Below are positions 17,908 through 27,114 of a DNA stretch of 64,000 bases, piece by piece. The stretch covers positions 1 to 64,000 of the forward strand of contig JAGBHU010000038.1 of assembly GCA_017935345.1 (NCBI GenBank). Reading direction: 5' to 3'. This DNA is from Coprococcus sp. (GTDB lineage: Bacteria > Bacillota > Clostridia > Lachnospirales > Lachnospiraceae). Within the stretch, counting starts at the first letter, position 1. Every line of letters starts with the position of its first letter. The notes below the pieces were generated by a model that did no database searches, was not told where the DNA came from, and saw only the letters and a program-made list of their open reading frames with translations. A program made the position numbers and the translations under genes.

Positions 17908-19110
17908 ATGTATCAAATAGATGAAACAAATTTCAGCGAAAAGTATATACTCTTAATCCCCTCCATGCTGGATGCGCATTTCCCGCTCCTGAAGTATGCC
18001 TTTTATTCCAAAGACTACCACCCCGTTATTCTTGATAACGAAGACAATATACAAAATATTGGTTTAAAATATGTGAACCATGATATGTGTTATCCTGCCA
18101 TACTCAATGTCGGGCAAATTGTCGGTGCTTTACAAAGCGGAAAATATGATTTGACACGTACTGCCCTTCTCATGCCACAGGCAGGTGATGCATGTCGTGG
18201 TTCTAACTATATCAGTGTGCTTCGCCGAGGTGTAAAGAATGCCGGATTTCATGTACCGACGCTCTCTCTGAACGCTTTGGGACTTGAAAAGGAGTCTCAA
18301 TTAAAGCTTCGTCCTGATATGGTTTGGCGTGCATTCATTTCCGTAGTATACGGAGATTTGCTGATGATTTTGAAAAACCAGATTAAGCCATATGAAAAGA
18401 AACCCGGAACTGTACAAAAAATGGAAAAGCGATGGCTTCGTATTTTGAGTAACGAGTTGAAAAGCGGAAAAAACATGGGGCTTTTATCTCTCAAACGACG
18501 TATGAAACAAATTGTCCATGAATACCGACAAATTCCGAAACAGAAAAGGAACTGTAAAAAAGTAGGTATTGTCGGAGAACTGTATGTGAAATATTGTCAT
18601 TTAGGAAATCGGAATCTGCTTCCTTTTTTAGAGGAGGAGGGCTGCGAATACTATGTCAACGGATTACTTTGGTATGTTCTCTACTATATCGATACACATT
18701 TTGAAAAGGAAAACTTTTTCATGCAAAAGGCTTATAAAACCGGTTTCCGATTGATCGCCAACATCCAAAAAAGCATGATAACTATTTTGCGCGAAAACGG
18801 ATTTTATGTCATGGATGAATTTCTTAAATTTAAGAAACAGGCATCCGATTATGTGAACTTTAATTGTAGTGTAGGCGACGGCTGGCTTATCGGCGCAGAG
18901 GTCGTGGCACACACCAAAGGCGGCTATAACCGTATTCTTGGGGTTCAGCCTTTTGGCTGTATGCCAAACCAGATAAGCGGCAGGGGACTATACCCGACCT
19001 TAAACCGCAAGCTTTTGCATACCAGACTCAGCAGCATCGACTTTGATCCGGGTGCATCAGAACTGAATATTAAAAACAGAATCAAAATGGTACTGGATAT
19101 TCCCTTATAA
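17908..19110 (+). CDS. 2-hydroxyacyl-CoA dehydratase-like protein (HgdB/DUF2229-type, no activase domain)
   Basis: A 400-residue protein resembling the C-terminal portion of the large activase-dehydratase fusion proteins of Clostridia. Conserved cysteine motifs are present: HDMCYPA (about residue 60), GDACRGS (about 94), NFNCSVGDGW and PFGCMPNQISGRG in the last quarter; such cysteines are likely [4Fe-4S] ligands. The family's ATP-dependent activase half is absent and not encoded next door, so the protein must use an activase elsewhere or have a different role. Start ATG 17908 follows AAAGGGAGTGA. Substrate unknown. Its neighbours (argG, an exporter) give no hint. Confidence 0.75.
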   Translation: MYQIDETNFSEKYILLIPSMLDAHFPLLKYAFYSKDYHPVILDNEDNIQNIGLKYVNHDMCYPAILNVGQIVGALQSGKYDLTRTALLMPQAGDACRGSNYISVLRRGVKNAGFHVPTLSLNALGLEKESQLKLRPDMVWRAFISVVYGDLLMILKNQIKPYEKKPGTVQKMEKRWLRILSNELKSGKNMGLLSLKRRMKQIVHEYRQIPKQKRNCKKVGIVGELYVKYCHLGNRNLLPFLEEEGCEYYVNGLLWYVLYYIDTHFEKENFFMQKAYKTGFRLIANIQKSMITILRENGFYVMDEFLKFKKQASDYVNFNCSVGDGWLIGAEVVAHTKGGYNRILGVQPFGCMPNQISGRGLYPTLNRKLLHTRLSSIDFDPGASELNIKNRIKMVLDIPL

Positions 19111-19133
19111 GCTGCCGAAGCCTGCCATTTTTC

Positions 19134-20285
19134 TTATGCCGTCTTTTTCCTATCCACAACCATGCCTATTACTACAATGGCAACGGCAAACAATATCTGT
19201 ACACCCATGGCGGCAAATATACTACCCATCTTTTCATGCATATGAAAATCTATATTTAAGGCTGCCTGATTATACCAATATGCCGGAAGGAAATGTGCAA
19301 CTTTAATAACACTTTCACTTAAAAATTCAACAGGAACAAATATACCACATAAGAATGCCATTCCAAGTGATACGACATTGGCAATCATACTGAGAATTTC
19401 CTGCTTGGATGTAATCTTGCTGACAAGAAATGCAATTGAAAGACACACTACGGCATAGCAAAGCATATTCAGCAGATACAAACCACCCTCCGATGAAAAA
19501 AGTGCTCCCTTCAGCAGGATAACACCAACTATAATAAATACGCCACAAATCATCAGACCTGTCGTTATCATGCCAAGTAACAGTTCCTTATTAAAATTCA
19601 GAAAATTATAAGACGAACATTCGATTCTGTCTTTCAGCTCTTTTCTTCCAAATACCTGCAGCACGGAAGCGACACCTGTAATCATCAGGCATAACATAAC
19701 CCAGCCCAGATAGGAGAAAAATGTATAAATACTACTATGGGAAGACACATCCCCTCCGTCAGGAAGAGAAACCTCTGCTGTTTCGGCAAGAGCAGTCTCC
19801 GCCTTTACAACCGCTTCCTCCATGCTATAGCCCGCCTTCAGATACAGCTCTGTCATTCCAAGGAATCCATCCAAATCGGATTCTATCAACATCGAATTCT
19901 GTGTGCCCGGTATGGTTATGACATCAATAACACCTTCCGCCTCTCCTGAAACAAGCTTATCCTCAAAGCCTTCAGGTATCCTGATGATTGCATCCGCCTC
20001 CCTGTTATACAAAGCATTTTGCATGGATATCTTTTCATCCTTGATTACACCGGCATCTGCTCTTTTATTTGTTTCCGACAGATACGATATCATTGCCATG
20101 CTTGCCGCAGTTCCGTCATAATCAAATACTGCAAATTCACATTTCTTATCCTTATAACCATTCGGGTTGGAAGCAGAACTGGTTTTTATGAATATTGTTA
20201 ACAACGAACAAAAGATACATAAATACATAATCATTTGTCCCTTGTATTTATTTAACACCTTAAAAAATGACTTATATACTTGCAT
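19134..20285 (-). CDS. ABC-2 type transporter permease (second)
   Basis: A 383-residue membrane subunit: one N-terminal helix (about 13-33), an extracytoplasmic domain of roughly 150 residues, then five or six helices from about residue 190 on (ending AMGVQILFAVAIVVIGMVVD). The layout is that of ABC-2 drug or bacteriocin exporters. It overlaps the start of its sister permease's end by 14 bases, so the two are translated together and probably form a heterodimer with the ATPase encoded upstream. The exported compound is unknown. Confidence 0.9.
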   Translation of the reverse strand: MQVYKSFFKVLNKYKGQMIMYLCIFCSLLTIFIKTSSASNPNGYKDKKCEFAVFDYDGTAASMAMISYLSETNKRADAGVIKDEKISMQNALYNREADAIIRIPEGFEDKLVSGEAEGVIDVITIPGTQNSMLIESDLDGFLGMTELYLKAGYSMEEAVVKAETALAETAEVSLPDGGDVSSHSSIYTFFSYLGWVMLCLMITGVASVLQVFGRKELKDRIECSSYNFLNFNKELLLGMITTGLMICGVFIIVGVILLKGALFSSEGGLYLLNMLCYAVVCLSIAFLVSKITSKQEILSMIANVVSLGMAFLCGIFVPVEFLSESVIKVAHFLPAYWYNQAALNIDFHMHEKMGSIFAAMGVQILFAVAIVVIGMVVDRKKTA

Positions 20286-21423
20286 ATTTGTTTCTCCTTA
20301 TCATCATAAACGCAATCACGATCAGCACCACCGATTCAACAGCCATAATCATAATATTCTGTATAAATATCGTATAATCGTCATACGTGTTCAGGGAATA
20401 AAAACAGTCCGTTATCAACGCTGCGGGATTTATTTTATTGATAATCGGTACATGCAGCTCTATTGCCCGTTTGACACCATTGACAAACAAATCCGCCATA
20501 CCTGACAATACCAGTCCGATTGCAGTCAGAATACCGATTTTGCCGCCAAACCCCAGCTTCGCAATAGCACCTACAATAACACCAATTGCAAGTCCTATCA
20601 TACTGCCGACAAACAACGTCAGAATCATTGCAGGATATTTATCGCCAAACTCAATACCTAATACGGTACTCATATACAAAAGTGCAATCAGCTCTACAAG
20701 AAAATGAAGCACAAGCAATGACAGAAAATCAGATACGATAAAAACAATCTTACTGTTTGGCGATATGCATTTCCGCATTCCTTTCCCGCTTTCATTTGCC
20801 TGAAGATTACTAATCGCTCCAACGGAAGAATATGCCGCAAACAGGCAGCTCATGGCAAATATTGCATAGAAATAATTATTATACATATTCTGATTGCTGT
20901 CTGAGGTTGATTTTTCTGTATAGTATGAAGTATCTGCCATTACATCAGACATTATCGCCATAATATCAGCCTCATTTGGAGCAGTTTCTAAATTTCCCAT
21001 AATATCCTTTATGGCATATTCATTCTGCTTATAGCTGCTTAATATACTCTCAAGGATAGAAGCATTTGCAGAGCTTTCATTTACCATAAGTCTTACATCA
21101 TCGGCAAATATAATTCCTGTTACCTTCTCATCCTTCAGCGCCTGCTTCGCTTCTGCTTCAGACATTTCCTTCACATTCAAAAGCTTATCGTCACCCTCTG
21201 ATAACGCATCAATCACTACCATCAGTCCATTTTCCTCTTCTCCGGAAGAAACAACGGCAACATCAATATTTTTAAACATTTCCTCATTATCCATAATATT
21301 TCCAAATGACACATACATAAAGGTTGCCAGTGCTATCGGAAACAGCAATGTCCAAAAAATACTGACTTTTGCTTTCAGAGTCACTTTCATACAGTTCTTA
21401 AAATTGTGCCAAAACATACGCAT
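20272..21423 (-). CDS. ABC-2 type transporter permease (first)
   Basis: Also 383 residues, with the same layout as the following permease: N-terminal helix (about 20-40, VSIFWTLLFPIALATFMYV), large outside domain, then a block of helices (about 185-375). Sequence similarity between the two is low by eye, so this is an old duplication or a conserved pair. It starts 4 bases after the ATPase stop. Together they form an exporter, probably for a toxic peptide or drug, controlled by the divergent two-component system. Confidence 0.9.
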   Translation of the reverse strand: MRMFWHNFKNCMKVTLKAKVSIFWTLLFPIALATFMYVSFGNIMDNEEMFKNIDVAVVSSGEEENGLMVVIDALSEGDDKLLNVKEMSEAEAKQALKDEKVTGIIFADDVRLMVNESSANASILESILSSYKQNEYAIKDIMGNLETAPNEADIMAIMSDVMADTSYYTEKSTSDSNQNMYNNYFYAIFAMSCLFAAYSSVGAISNLQANESGKGMRKCISPNSKIVFIVSDFLSLLVLHFLVELIALLYMSTVLGIEFGDKYPAMILTLFVGSMIGLAIGVIVGAIAKLGFGGKIGILTAIGLVLSGMADLFVNGVKRAIELHVPIINKINPAALITDCFYSLNTYDDYTIFIQNIMIMAVESVVLIVIAFMMIRRNKYASI

Positions 21424-21427
21424 CCTC

Positions 21428-22366
21428 CTAATCCCGCAGCTCTTTTCCCGTTATTTCAAGGAACACATCATTCAGCGTCGGTAATTCAGAGGTTACTCTT
21501 CCAAATGAGATATTATTTTCCTTGAAGCACTCCATCACGCGTATCAAATTATGCTTTCCACCTGAAAAATAAAGGTGCAACATACCGTCCTCATAGCCTG
21601 CATCATATACATGTGGAAGACTCTTTAACTTATCAAGCTCCGCATCTCCAAGGCCAAGCACCTCTACGCTTACGGTTTCCGTATTCTTAATCATACGCTT
21701 CAGTTCATCCTTTGTCCCAAGTGCAATCTGTTTTCCCTTATCCATAATCAGAATTCTGCTACAAAGCTGTTCAACCTCCTCCATATAGTGTGAGGTATAT
21801 ACAATGGTTGCCCCGGCCTCATTCAACATCTTAATCCCCTCCAGAATTTTATTTCTGCTCTGTGGGTCTACCGCAACCGTCGGTTCGTCGAAAAAAATAA
21901 GCTTTGGCTTGTGTGCAATTCCACAGGCTATATTCAACCTTCTTAAAAGGCCTCCCGACAGCTTCTTCGGCAGAAATTTCTTATAATCAGCCAAATCAAC
22001 AAATTCGATTGCTTCCTCCACATATTTTCTGCGTGTTTCTTTTTCCTTTATGTAAAGTCCACAGAAATAATCAATATTTTCATATACGGTAAGCTCATCA
22101 AATACTGCTACATTCTGCATTACTACACCGATATCCTTCTTGATATCATAACTTGTAGGCTTCATTTTCTTACCAAATACCTGAATATCCCCTTTGTCAA
22201 ATGAAAGTAGTGACAGAATACAATTGATTGTCGTTGTCTTTCCGGAACCATTCGGACCAAGGAGTCCGAATATTTCCCCTTCTTCAATCTTCAGACTGAA
22301 ATGGTCTAACGCAACCAAATCCTTATATCTCTTTACAAGATTATTAACTTCAACAGCCGTACCCAT
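21428..22366 (-). CDS. ABC transporter ATP-binding protein
   Basis: A 312-residue ATPase of the drug/bacteriocin export type (DrrA/CcmA-like). Walker A GLLGPNGSGKTTTINCI (about 34-50), Q loop VVMQNV, signature LSGGLLRRLNIACG (about 137-150; GGLLRR rather than the usual GGQ/MKRR), Walker B KLIFFDEPTVAVDP and switch histidine YTSHYMEE. The C-terminal roughly 90 residues form an accessory domain. First gene of the exporter operon, transcribed away from the kinase/regulator pair. Confidence 0.93.
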   Translation of the reverse strand: MGTAVEVNNLVKRYKDLVALDHFSLKIEEGEIFGLLGPNGSGKTTTINCILSLLSFDKGDIQVFGKKMKPTSYDIKKDIGVVMQNVAVFDELTVYENIDYFCGLYIKEKETRRKYVEEAIEFVDLADYKKFLPKKLSGGLLRRLNIACGIAHKPKLIFFDEPTVAVDPQSRNKILEGIKMLNEAGATIVYTSHYMEEVEQLCSRILIMDKGKQIALGTKDELKRMIKNTETVSVEVLGLGDAELDKLKSLPHVYDAGYEDGMLHLYFSGGKHNLIRVMECFKENNISFGRVTSELPTLNDVFLEITGKELRD

Positions 22367-22485
22367 AATGCGCCTCCTTAATATTTATATACATGACAGC
22401 TTGATAACATCTGCAATATCTAACTTTATTAGGCATTGTATATTATTTGTACATCTCACGCCAGTGCAACCTGTCACAAAACAAA

Positions 22486-22499
22486 ATGACATTTGTCAT
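22486..22499. promoter_or_regulatory. Palindrome in the divergent exporter/two-component promoter region
   Basis: ATGACA-TT-TGTCAT is a perfect inverted repeat between the ABC operon (start 22366) and the kinase gene (start 22650). A related CTGTCAC lies 15 bases to the left. It is a candidate operator for the NarL-type regulator encoded at 23765. The region also holds GTATACTGTAAT/ATTACCGCATAC, an imperfect 12-base repeat at about 22561-22590. Confidence 0.45.
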
Positions 22500-22649
22500 A
22501 TTTATTTTTCACACTGATTTTTCATATTTATTTTTTATGATTTATTTTGTATTATTATAGTGTATACTGTAATCAACATATTACCGCATACAGTCGGATA
22601 GACAGAAACATGGAACTGTTTTATTGATAGATACCTTGGAGATTACCTC

Positions 22650-23765
22650 ATGAAACAAATGATTGGCAAGATAACAATTACGATTTGCTGCCTCTGTTTA
22701 ATGGCATCCTACTTTCCTATAACCTTGGAAAGCACCTTGGCATTTCTGATTGCCGTTATCATCAGCTATACAAATTTTATATACATACCGGATAACAAAA
22801 AAAGATTTACGGAAAAACCAATATCAATGAAAAGGCGGCGGCTGCTTTCTGATATATGCTCCCTTCTCTATATTGCAACAGGTCTGTTTTGTCTTCCGTT
22901 TATCACATTTTACCCTCTTGCAGGCTATGATACCGGCAGGCTCCGCTATAAGCTTACACCGATATTGCTGATGATTTCATGTATCTATTACATTTGTACA
23001 GAGAACTCCTATCTCCCGTTTATGGTAATGATACTTTCTGCACTTGGAATATACATAGCATATATCTGTACGGAAAATATGGCTTACGAAAATACCATCA
23101 AGGCACAACGTGATCAATCAGTAGAATATAAGATGCTTTTAGAGGAAAATAACAAACAGATTATTGCAAATCAGGATAACCGTATCTATATGGCTACACT
23201 AAAGGAACGAAACAGAATCGCCAGAGAAATACATGATAATGTCGGTCATATGCTGACACGTGCTATCCTGCAGGTTGGTGCAATGAAAGCAATCAATAAA
23301 AATGAAATGCTTGCCGAGCCCATTTCAAATCTACAGGATACGCTCAATACTACCATGACAAGCATCAGAACCAGTGTCCATGATTTGTATGATGATTCCA
23401 TCGATTTGAAATCATCGATTGAATCCATTGCAAATGATATCGAAGGAATTAAGATATCGATTGATTATGATATGCCACAAGTCATTCCGCGTGATATCAA
23501 ATATGCCTTTATCTCAATTATAAAGGAAGCTGTCAATAATACACAGAAACACAGCAACGGTGATTCCATGTCCATTCTCCTGAGAGAACATCCGAGTTTT
23601 TATCAACTACTGATTTCTGACAACGGAACAGATATTCAGGTAAACAATACGGGAATCGGACTATCCGGCATGGAAGAACGGATCAAGGCACTAAACGGTA
23701 CGCTGAAAATATCTGTGACAAATGGATTTAACATATTCGTATCAGTTATGAAAAGGAGTAAATAA
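22650..23765 (+). CDS. NarL-type sensor histidine kinase
   Basis: A 371-residue kinase with about four or five N-terminal membrane helices (residues about 8-145), a short linker with coiled-coil character, HisKA_3 phospho-acceptor box ERNRIAREIHDNVGHMLT (about 190-207), and a HATPase domain with KEAVNNTQKHS and DNGTDIQVNNTGIGLSGMEE. There is no sizeable outside sensor domain, so it may read its signal within the membrane or through the exporter. Its stop overlaps the regulator's start (TAATG at 23763-23767). Confidence 0.92.
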   Translation: MKQMIGKITITICCLCLMASYFPITLESTLAFLIAVIISYTNFIYIPDNKKRFTEKPISMKRRRLLSDICSLLYIATGLFCLPFITFYPLAGYDTGRLRYKLTPILLMISCIYYICTENSYLPFMVMILSALGIYIAYICTENMAYENTIKAQRDQSVEYKMLLEENNKQIIANQDNRIYMATLKERNRIAREIHDNVGHMLTRAILQVGAMKAINKNEMLAEPISNLQDTLNTTMTSIRTSVHDLYDDSIDLKSSIESIANDIEGIKISIDYDMPQVIPRDIKYAFISIIKEAVNNTQKHSNGDSMSILLREHPSFYQLLISDNGTDIQVNNTGIGLSGMEERIKALNGTLKISVTNGFNIFVSVMKRSK

Positions 23766-24406
23766 TGAATATTATTATCGTTGATGATGACCAGCTCGTA
23801 TCACTTTCACTCAAAACAATACTTGAAGCAAATGAAGATATCAATGTCCTTGATATTGGAAAAAACGGAGAAGAGGCAGTCTGTTTATATGACACCTATA
23901 TGCCTGATGTCCTTCTAATGGATATCAGAATGGAAAAAATGACGGGACTTGAATCCGCATCTGCTATTATTTCCAAGCATTCTGATGCCAAAATACTTCT
24001 GCTTACCACATTTTCAGACGATGAATATATTGTCAAAGCCATTAAACTGGGCGCTAAGGGTTATATCTTGAAGCAGGATTTTGAATCAATTGCCCCTGCA
24101 CTCTTCGCTGTGCATAACGGTCAGACCGTATTTGGTGGAGAGATTATAGACAGAATTCCTCGTCTGTTCAATTCTGCACAAAAGCCTTCATCAGGCAGAC
24201 CTGCCTCATATCAGAATTTTGATATTACCGATAAGGAATTTGAAATCATTAAGCTTGTTTCAGACGGATTAAACAACAAGGAAATCGCCTCCAATCTATA
24301 TTTAAGTGAAGGAACTGTCAGAAATTATATAAGCAATATATTAGAAAAGCTGGAACTGCGTGACAGAACCCAGCTCGCCTGCTTCTACTATAATCACCTG
24401 AATTAG
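23765..24406 (+). CDS. NarL/LuxR-family response regulator
   Basis: A 213-residue regulator: receiver domain with VDDDQ, phospho-accepting Asp53 (VLLMDIRM), LLTTFSDDEY and a K in GAKGYILKQ; C-terminal LuxR helix-turn-helix (about 150-210: LNNKEIASNLYLSEGTVRNY). Coupled to the kinase by a 1-base overlap. It probably activates the divergent ABC exporter, in the manner of LiaRS- or NatRS-like systems. Confidence 0.93.
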   Translation: MNIIIVDDDQLVSLSLKTILEANEDINVLDIGKNGEEAVCLYDTYMPDVLLMDIRMEKMTGLESASAIISKHSDAKILLLTTFSDDEYIVKAIKLGAKGYILKQDFESIAPALFAVHNGQTVFGGEIIDRIPRLFNSAQKPSSGRPASYQNFDITDKEFEIIKLVSDGLNNKEIASNLYLSEGTVRNYISNILEKLELRDRTQLACFYYNHLN

Positions 24407-24460
24407 GAATCCCATGGCATTGACTCTACGGAATCCAAATTCCTCATAGTGATTGATACA

Positions 24461-25174
24461 CTACACTTTTCTTATAACAAGTCCAACAATAGACAGATAC
24501 TGCCCGATTCCCTTTGCAAAGAACTTCTCATCATGTAACGCAAATTCATGTTTGGACAAAAACCAATCATTCCATGCTACATCAAAGCTCTCCAAATCAA
24601 AATTCATCACAACCTCAAACTTATCGCTCTGACCTATATGATTCAACCACCATTCTCTACTATGAAATAAATCATATTCACTTTCTTCACCATCCAACCA
24701 TTCAAGTATAACTTCCGGTTCATTACCATGTATCTCTTTCTTCAATCCCGGCATTGCAATAATTGCCACCCCGCTAGTTTTTAATAATGGTAAAATCTTT
24801 TGCTCAAAGAAATATGGTTGTGTTGCAACATAGTGAAATGAATCTATGCTCACAATAGCATCGAAATATTCCTCTGCAAAGGGTAAGTCATTAGCATCCG
24901 CATGAATAGGTATTATCTTTTCTGAAACCTGCCATTCATTGAAATGAATATTATTCTCCGTTGCACTAATCCATAAATCAGCTGCAAAAACATTTACATC
25001 AGCTTCTTTCGCAAGAAACAAACTTGTTAATCCTTTTCCACAACCTAAGTCCAATACTCGCGTTCCCCGTTCAAGAGGATATTTTTCGAGCATTTCCTCA
25101 AGTAATCTCACACTATTGGGTCCCATTAAATATTCTTTATTAAAAAGTTCTTTATATTTATCAGCTTTTTTCAC
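24461..25174 (-). CDS. Class I SAM-dependent methyltransferase
   Basis: A 237-residue Rossmann-fold methyltransferase. Motif I is VLDLGCGKGLTSLFLA (about 42-57), with VFAADLW, HADANDLPFAEEYFDAIVS and the acceptor-side EKILPLLKTSGVAIIAMPG in the expected order. The substrate is not evident: many such proteins act on small molecules. It is coupled to the preceding CD3324-family gene (its start and the upstream stop share 25174), suggesting that the two work together. Confidence 0.85.
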   Translation of the reverse strand: MKKADKYKELFNKEYLMGPNSVRLLEEMLEKYPLERGTRVLDLGCGKGLTSLFLAKEADVNVFAADLWISATENNIHFNEWQVSEKIIPIHADANDLPFAEEYFDAIVSIDSFHYVATQPYFFEQKILPLLKTSGVAIIAMPGLKKEIHGNEPEVILEWLDGEESEYDLFHSREWWLNHIGQSDKFEVVMNFDLESFDVAWNDWFLSKHEFALHDEKFFAKGIGQYLSIVGLVIRKV

Positions 25175-25476
25175 TATAATTCCTCCATCATTCTCTTATT
25201 ATTGGATTCATATTCATGTATGATTCCTTGAATTCTTTTTTCAGAGAGATAATACACTTCACTTAACTCTTTGATTGTCTGACCTGAATAATAGTGTTTT
25301 ACTATCGTTTGATTACGTTCTGCCAATTTTTCTTTTGTTCCATTCTTTTCACCCCATGATAATGAATTTTCATTCTTTCTGGGAATATAAATCAGTTGAC
25401 CATCGACATACTTTTGAATTTCTTCAACAAGAATCTTTGGTAACACATCATCTGCATTCACATAGCTCATATGCAT
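25174..25476 (-). CDS. CD3324-family HTH protein
   Basis: A 100-residue protein of the CD3324/Mor-like family widespread in Clostridia. It shows the typical opening SYVNADDVLPKILVEEIQKY and YIPRKNENSLSWGEKNGTKE, then a helix-turn-helix (SGQTIKELSEVYYLSEKRIQ). ATG 25476 or the third-codon ATG at 25470 may be used; AGGAGGATG lies just upstream. Such genes are often followed by enzymes, here a methyltransferase, and may act as small local regulators. The target is not known. Confidence 0.85.
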   Translation of the reverse strand: MHMSYVNADDVLPKILVEEIQKYVDGQLIYIPRKNENSLSWGEKNGTKEKLAERNQTIVKHYYSGQTIKELSEVYYLSEKRIQGIIHEYESNNKRMMEEL

Positions 25477-25496
25477 CCTCCTAATAATAACTTAGG

Positions 25497-25550
25497 GTGC
25501 AATGGCTATCACATATTCTTTTTTATTTGCAATAGCCATCGCTATCGCAC
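25497..25550 (-). promoter_or_regulatory. Leader hairpin before the CD3324-family gene
   Basis: ATGGCTAT (25502-25509) and ATAGCCAT (25532-25539), extended by GTGC/GCAC at the outer ends, form a stem immediately upstream of the ribosome-binding site on the minus strand. It may be an operator or an mRNA hairpin. Confidence 0.4.
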
Positions 25551-25663
25551 AATAGACTTATACTTCTTCAAAAAACACTCTTTTAACCTTTCTAACTGTA
25601 TTTTACATAATGATAGCATGTATAAAAACAGAGCTTCAATCTCAAATTTGATTAAAACCATTT

Positions 25664-27022
25664 TTAAGTCAATTTCCTGTATACAGCTATTCTCATAGTA
25701 ATGTAACACGCCAATCCACCTATTGCGTTGGAAATGGGTTCTGCCAGAAATACGCCATTCACTCCGAAACCAATCACCGGGAGTATCAGAGTTAATGGCA
25801 CTACAATAATTGCTTTTCTAAGTAACGAAAAGAATATGGCATGTTTTGCATCTCCTAATGCCTGAAAGGTTGATTGACCTGCAAACTGAAAAGACATAAA
25901 TACAAAGCCAAAGAAATATATTCTTAAAGCATTGATTCCAGCGTCTGTCAATTTCACATCACTCGAAAATATCCCAAACCAAAATCTTGGGAATACAACC
26001 ACCACAAGCCACGCTATCATAGTATAAACTATACCTATCAGTGTGCTAAATCGAATTCCAGCCTTTACACGGTCATTTCGTTTTGCTCCATAATTAAAAC
26101 TAAGTACCGGCTGAGCCCCATTTATAATCCCATTGACTGGCAATGAAAATATTTCCCGTATCGAATTGAGTACCGTCATAATACCTACATATACATCACC
26201 GCCATAGCTTTGCAGGGTAGAATTACAAGCAACCTGCACGATACAGTTTGTTCCCTGCATAATAAAATTGGAGGTACCCAACCTAAAAATATTTTTTATA
26301 ATTCCTCTATCAAGATGGAGACTTTTTCTTCTTAGTCGTATCAGTGCACGTTTTCCTATAAGAAATCGCAACACCCACATCGCTGAAATTGCCTGTCCAA
26401 TAACTGTTGCGAGGGCTGCACCCTTAACTCCCATATTCAATCCAAAAATGAAAATAGGGTCAAGGATTATATTTGTAACAGCTCCTAACACAGTAGTAAG
26501 CATACCGATTTTAGGAAATCCCTGTGCACTTATGTAACCATTCAAACCTGTAGTGAGCATTGAGAATATTGTACCTATTAAGTATATTCTCAAGTATTCC
26601 GCTGCAAATACATAAGATGCCTCACTCGCACCAAATAGAAACAATATCGGTCTGCAAAACATATAGCAGACAATGGTCAAAACAACTGCACTGATTACCA
26701 GTAAAACAAAGGAATTACCGAGTATCCTCTCCGCCTTTTCTTCATCTTCTCCGCCTCTGGCTATGGAAAATAGAGGAACACCGCCCATTCCAAACAATGC
26801 AGTAAAGGCCATAATCAGTGTTATAATCGGAAATGTCAAACCAATTCCGGTCAGTGTCAGGCTGCTTCCATCGTCCATATGTCCAAGATAGATTCTGTCT
26901 ACCACATTATATAGAAGCTGTACTAATTGCGCTATTGTTAACGGAATCGCCTGAGTTATAATGCATTTCCATACCGGCCCTTTTGTGAAGTCATTCTGCG
27001 ACTTATCATTTATTATCTCCAT
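25664..27022 (-). CDS. MATE-family multidrug/Na+ antiporter
   Basis: A 452-residue membrane protein with 12 predicted helices in two halves, opening with FTKGPVWKCIITQAIPLTIAQ and carrying the MATE-typical VVDRIYLGH, FGMGGVPLFSIARG and, in the second half, GAQPVLSFNYGA. It probably exports cationic drugs or metabolites. It has its own transcription unit: a terminator separates it from the SH3 gene upstream, and the methyltransferase pair lies beyond a 187-base gap. Confidence 0.92.
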   Translation of the reverse strand: MEIINDKSQNDFTKGPVWKCIITQAIPLTIAQLVQLLYNVVDRIYLGHMDDGSSLTLTGIGLTFPIITLIMAFTALFGMGGVPLFSIARGGEDEEKAERILGNSFVLLVISAVVLTIVCYMFCRPILFLFGASEASYVFAAEYLRIYLIGTIFSMLTTGLNGYISAQGFPKIGMLTTVLGAVTNIILDPIFIFGLNMGVKGAALATVIGQAISAMWVLRFLIGKRALIRLRRKSLHLDRGIIKNIFRLGTSNFIMQGTNCIVQVACNSTLQSYGGDVYVGIMTVLNSIREIFSLPVNGIINGAQPVLSFNYGAKRNDRVKAGIRFSTLIGIVYTMIAWLVVVVFPRFWFGIFSSDVKLTDAGINALRIYFFGFVFMSFQFAGQSTFQALGDAKHAIFFSLLRKAIIVVPLTLILPVIGFGVNGVFLAEPISNAIGGLACYITMRIAVYRKLT

Positions 27023-27052
27023 TTCTGTATCACTCCAACAGCTTCAAATTTC

Positions 27053-27104
27053 ACAAAAAAATAAAAAGCTTCACAAGGCTATTGTTATATAACCTGCGTG
27101 AAGC
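27053..27104 (-). terminator. Terminator after the SH3-domain gene
   Basis: GCTTCAC (27068-27074) and GTGAAGC (27098-27104) form a stem followed on the minus strand by TTTTTATTTTTTT. It ends the transcript of the gene at 27115. Confidence 0.75.
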
Positions 27105-27114
27105 CTTTTATGAT

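Noticed and set aside
20272..20285. Overlap of the two ABC permease genes as a frameshift or sequencing error
   Set aside because: Both proteins are complete with 383 residues and proper ends; a 14-base overlap is ordinary translational coupling.
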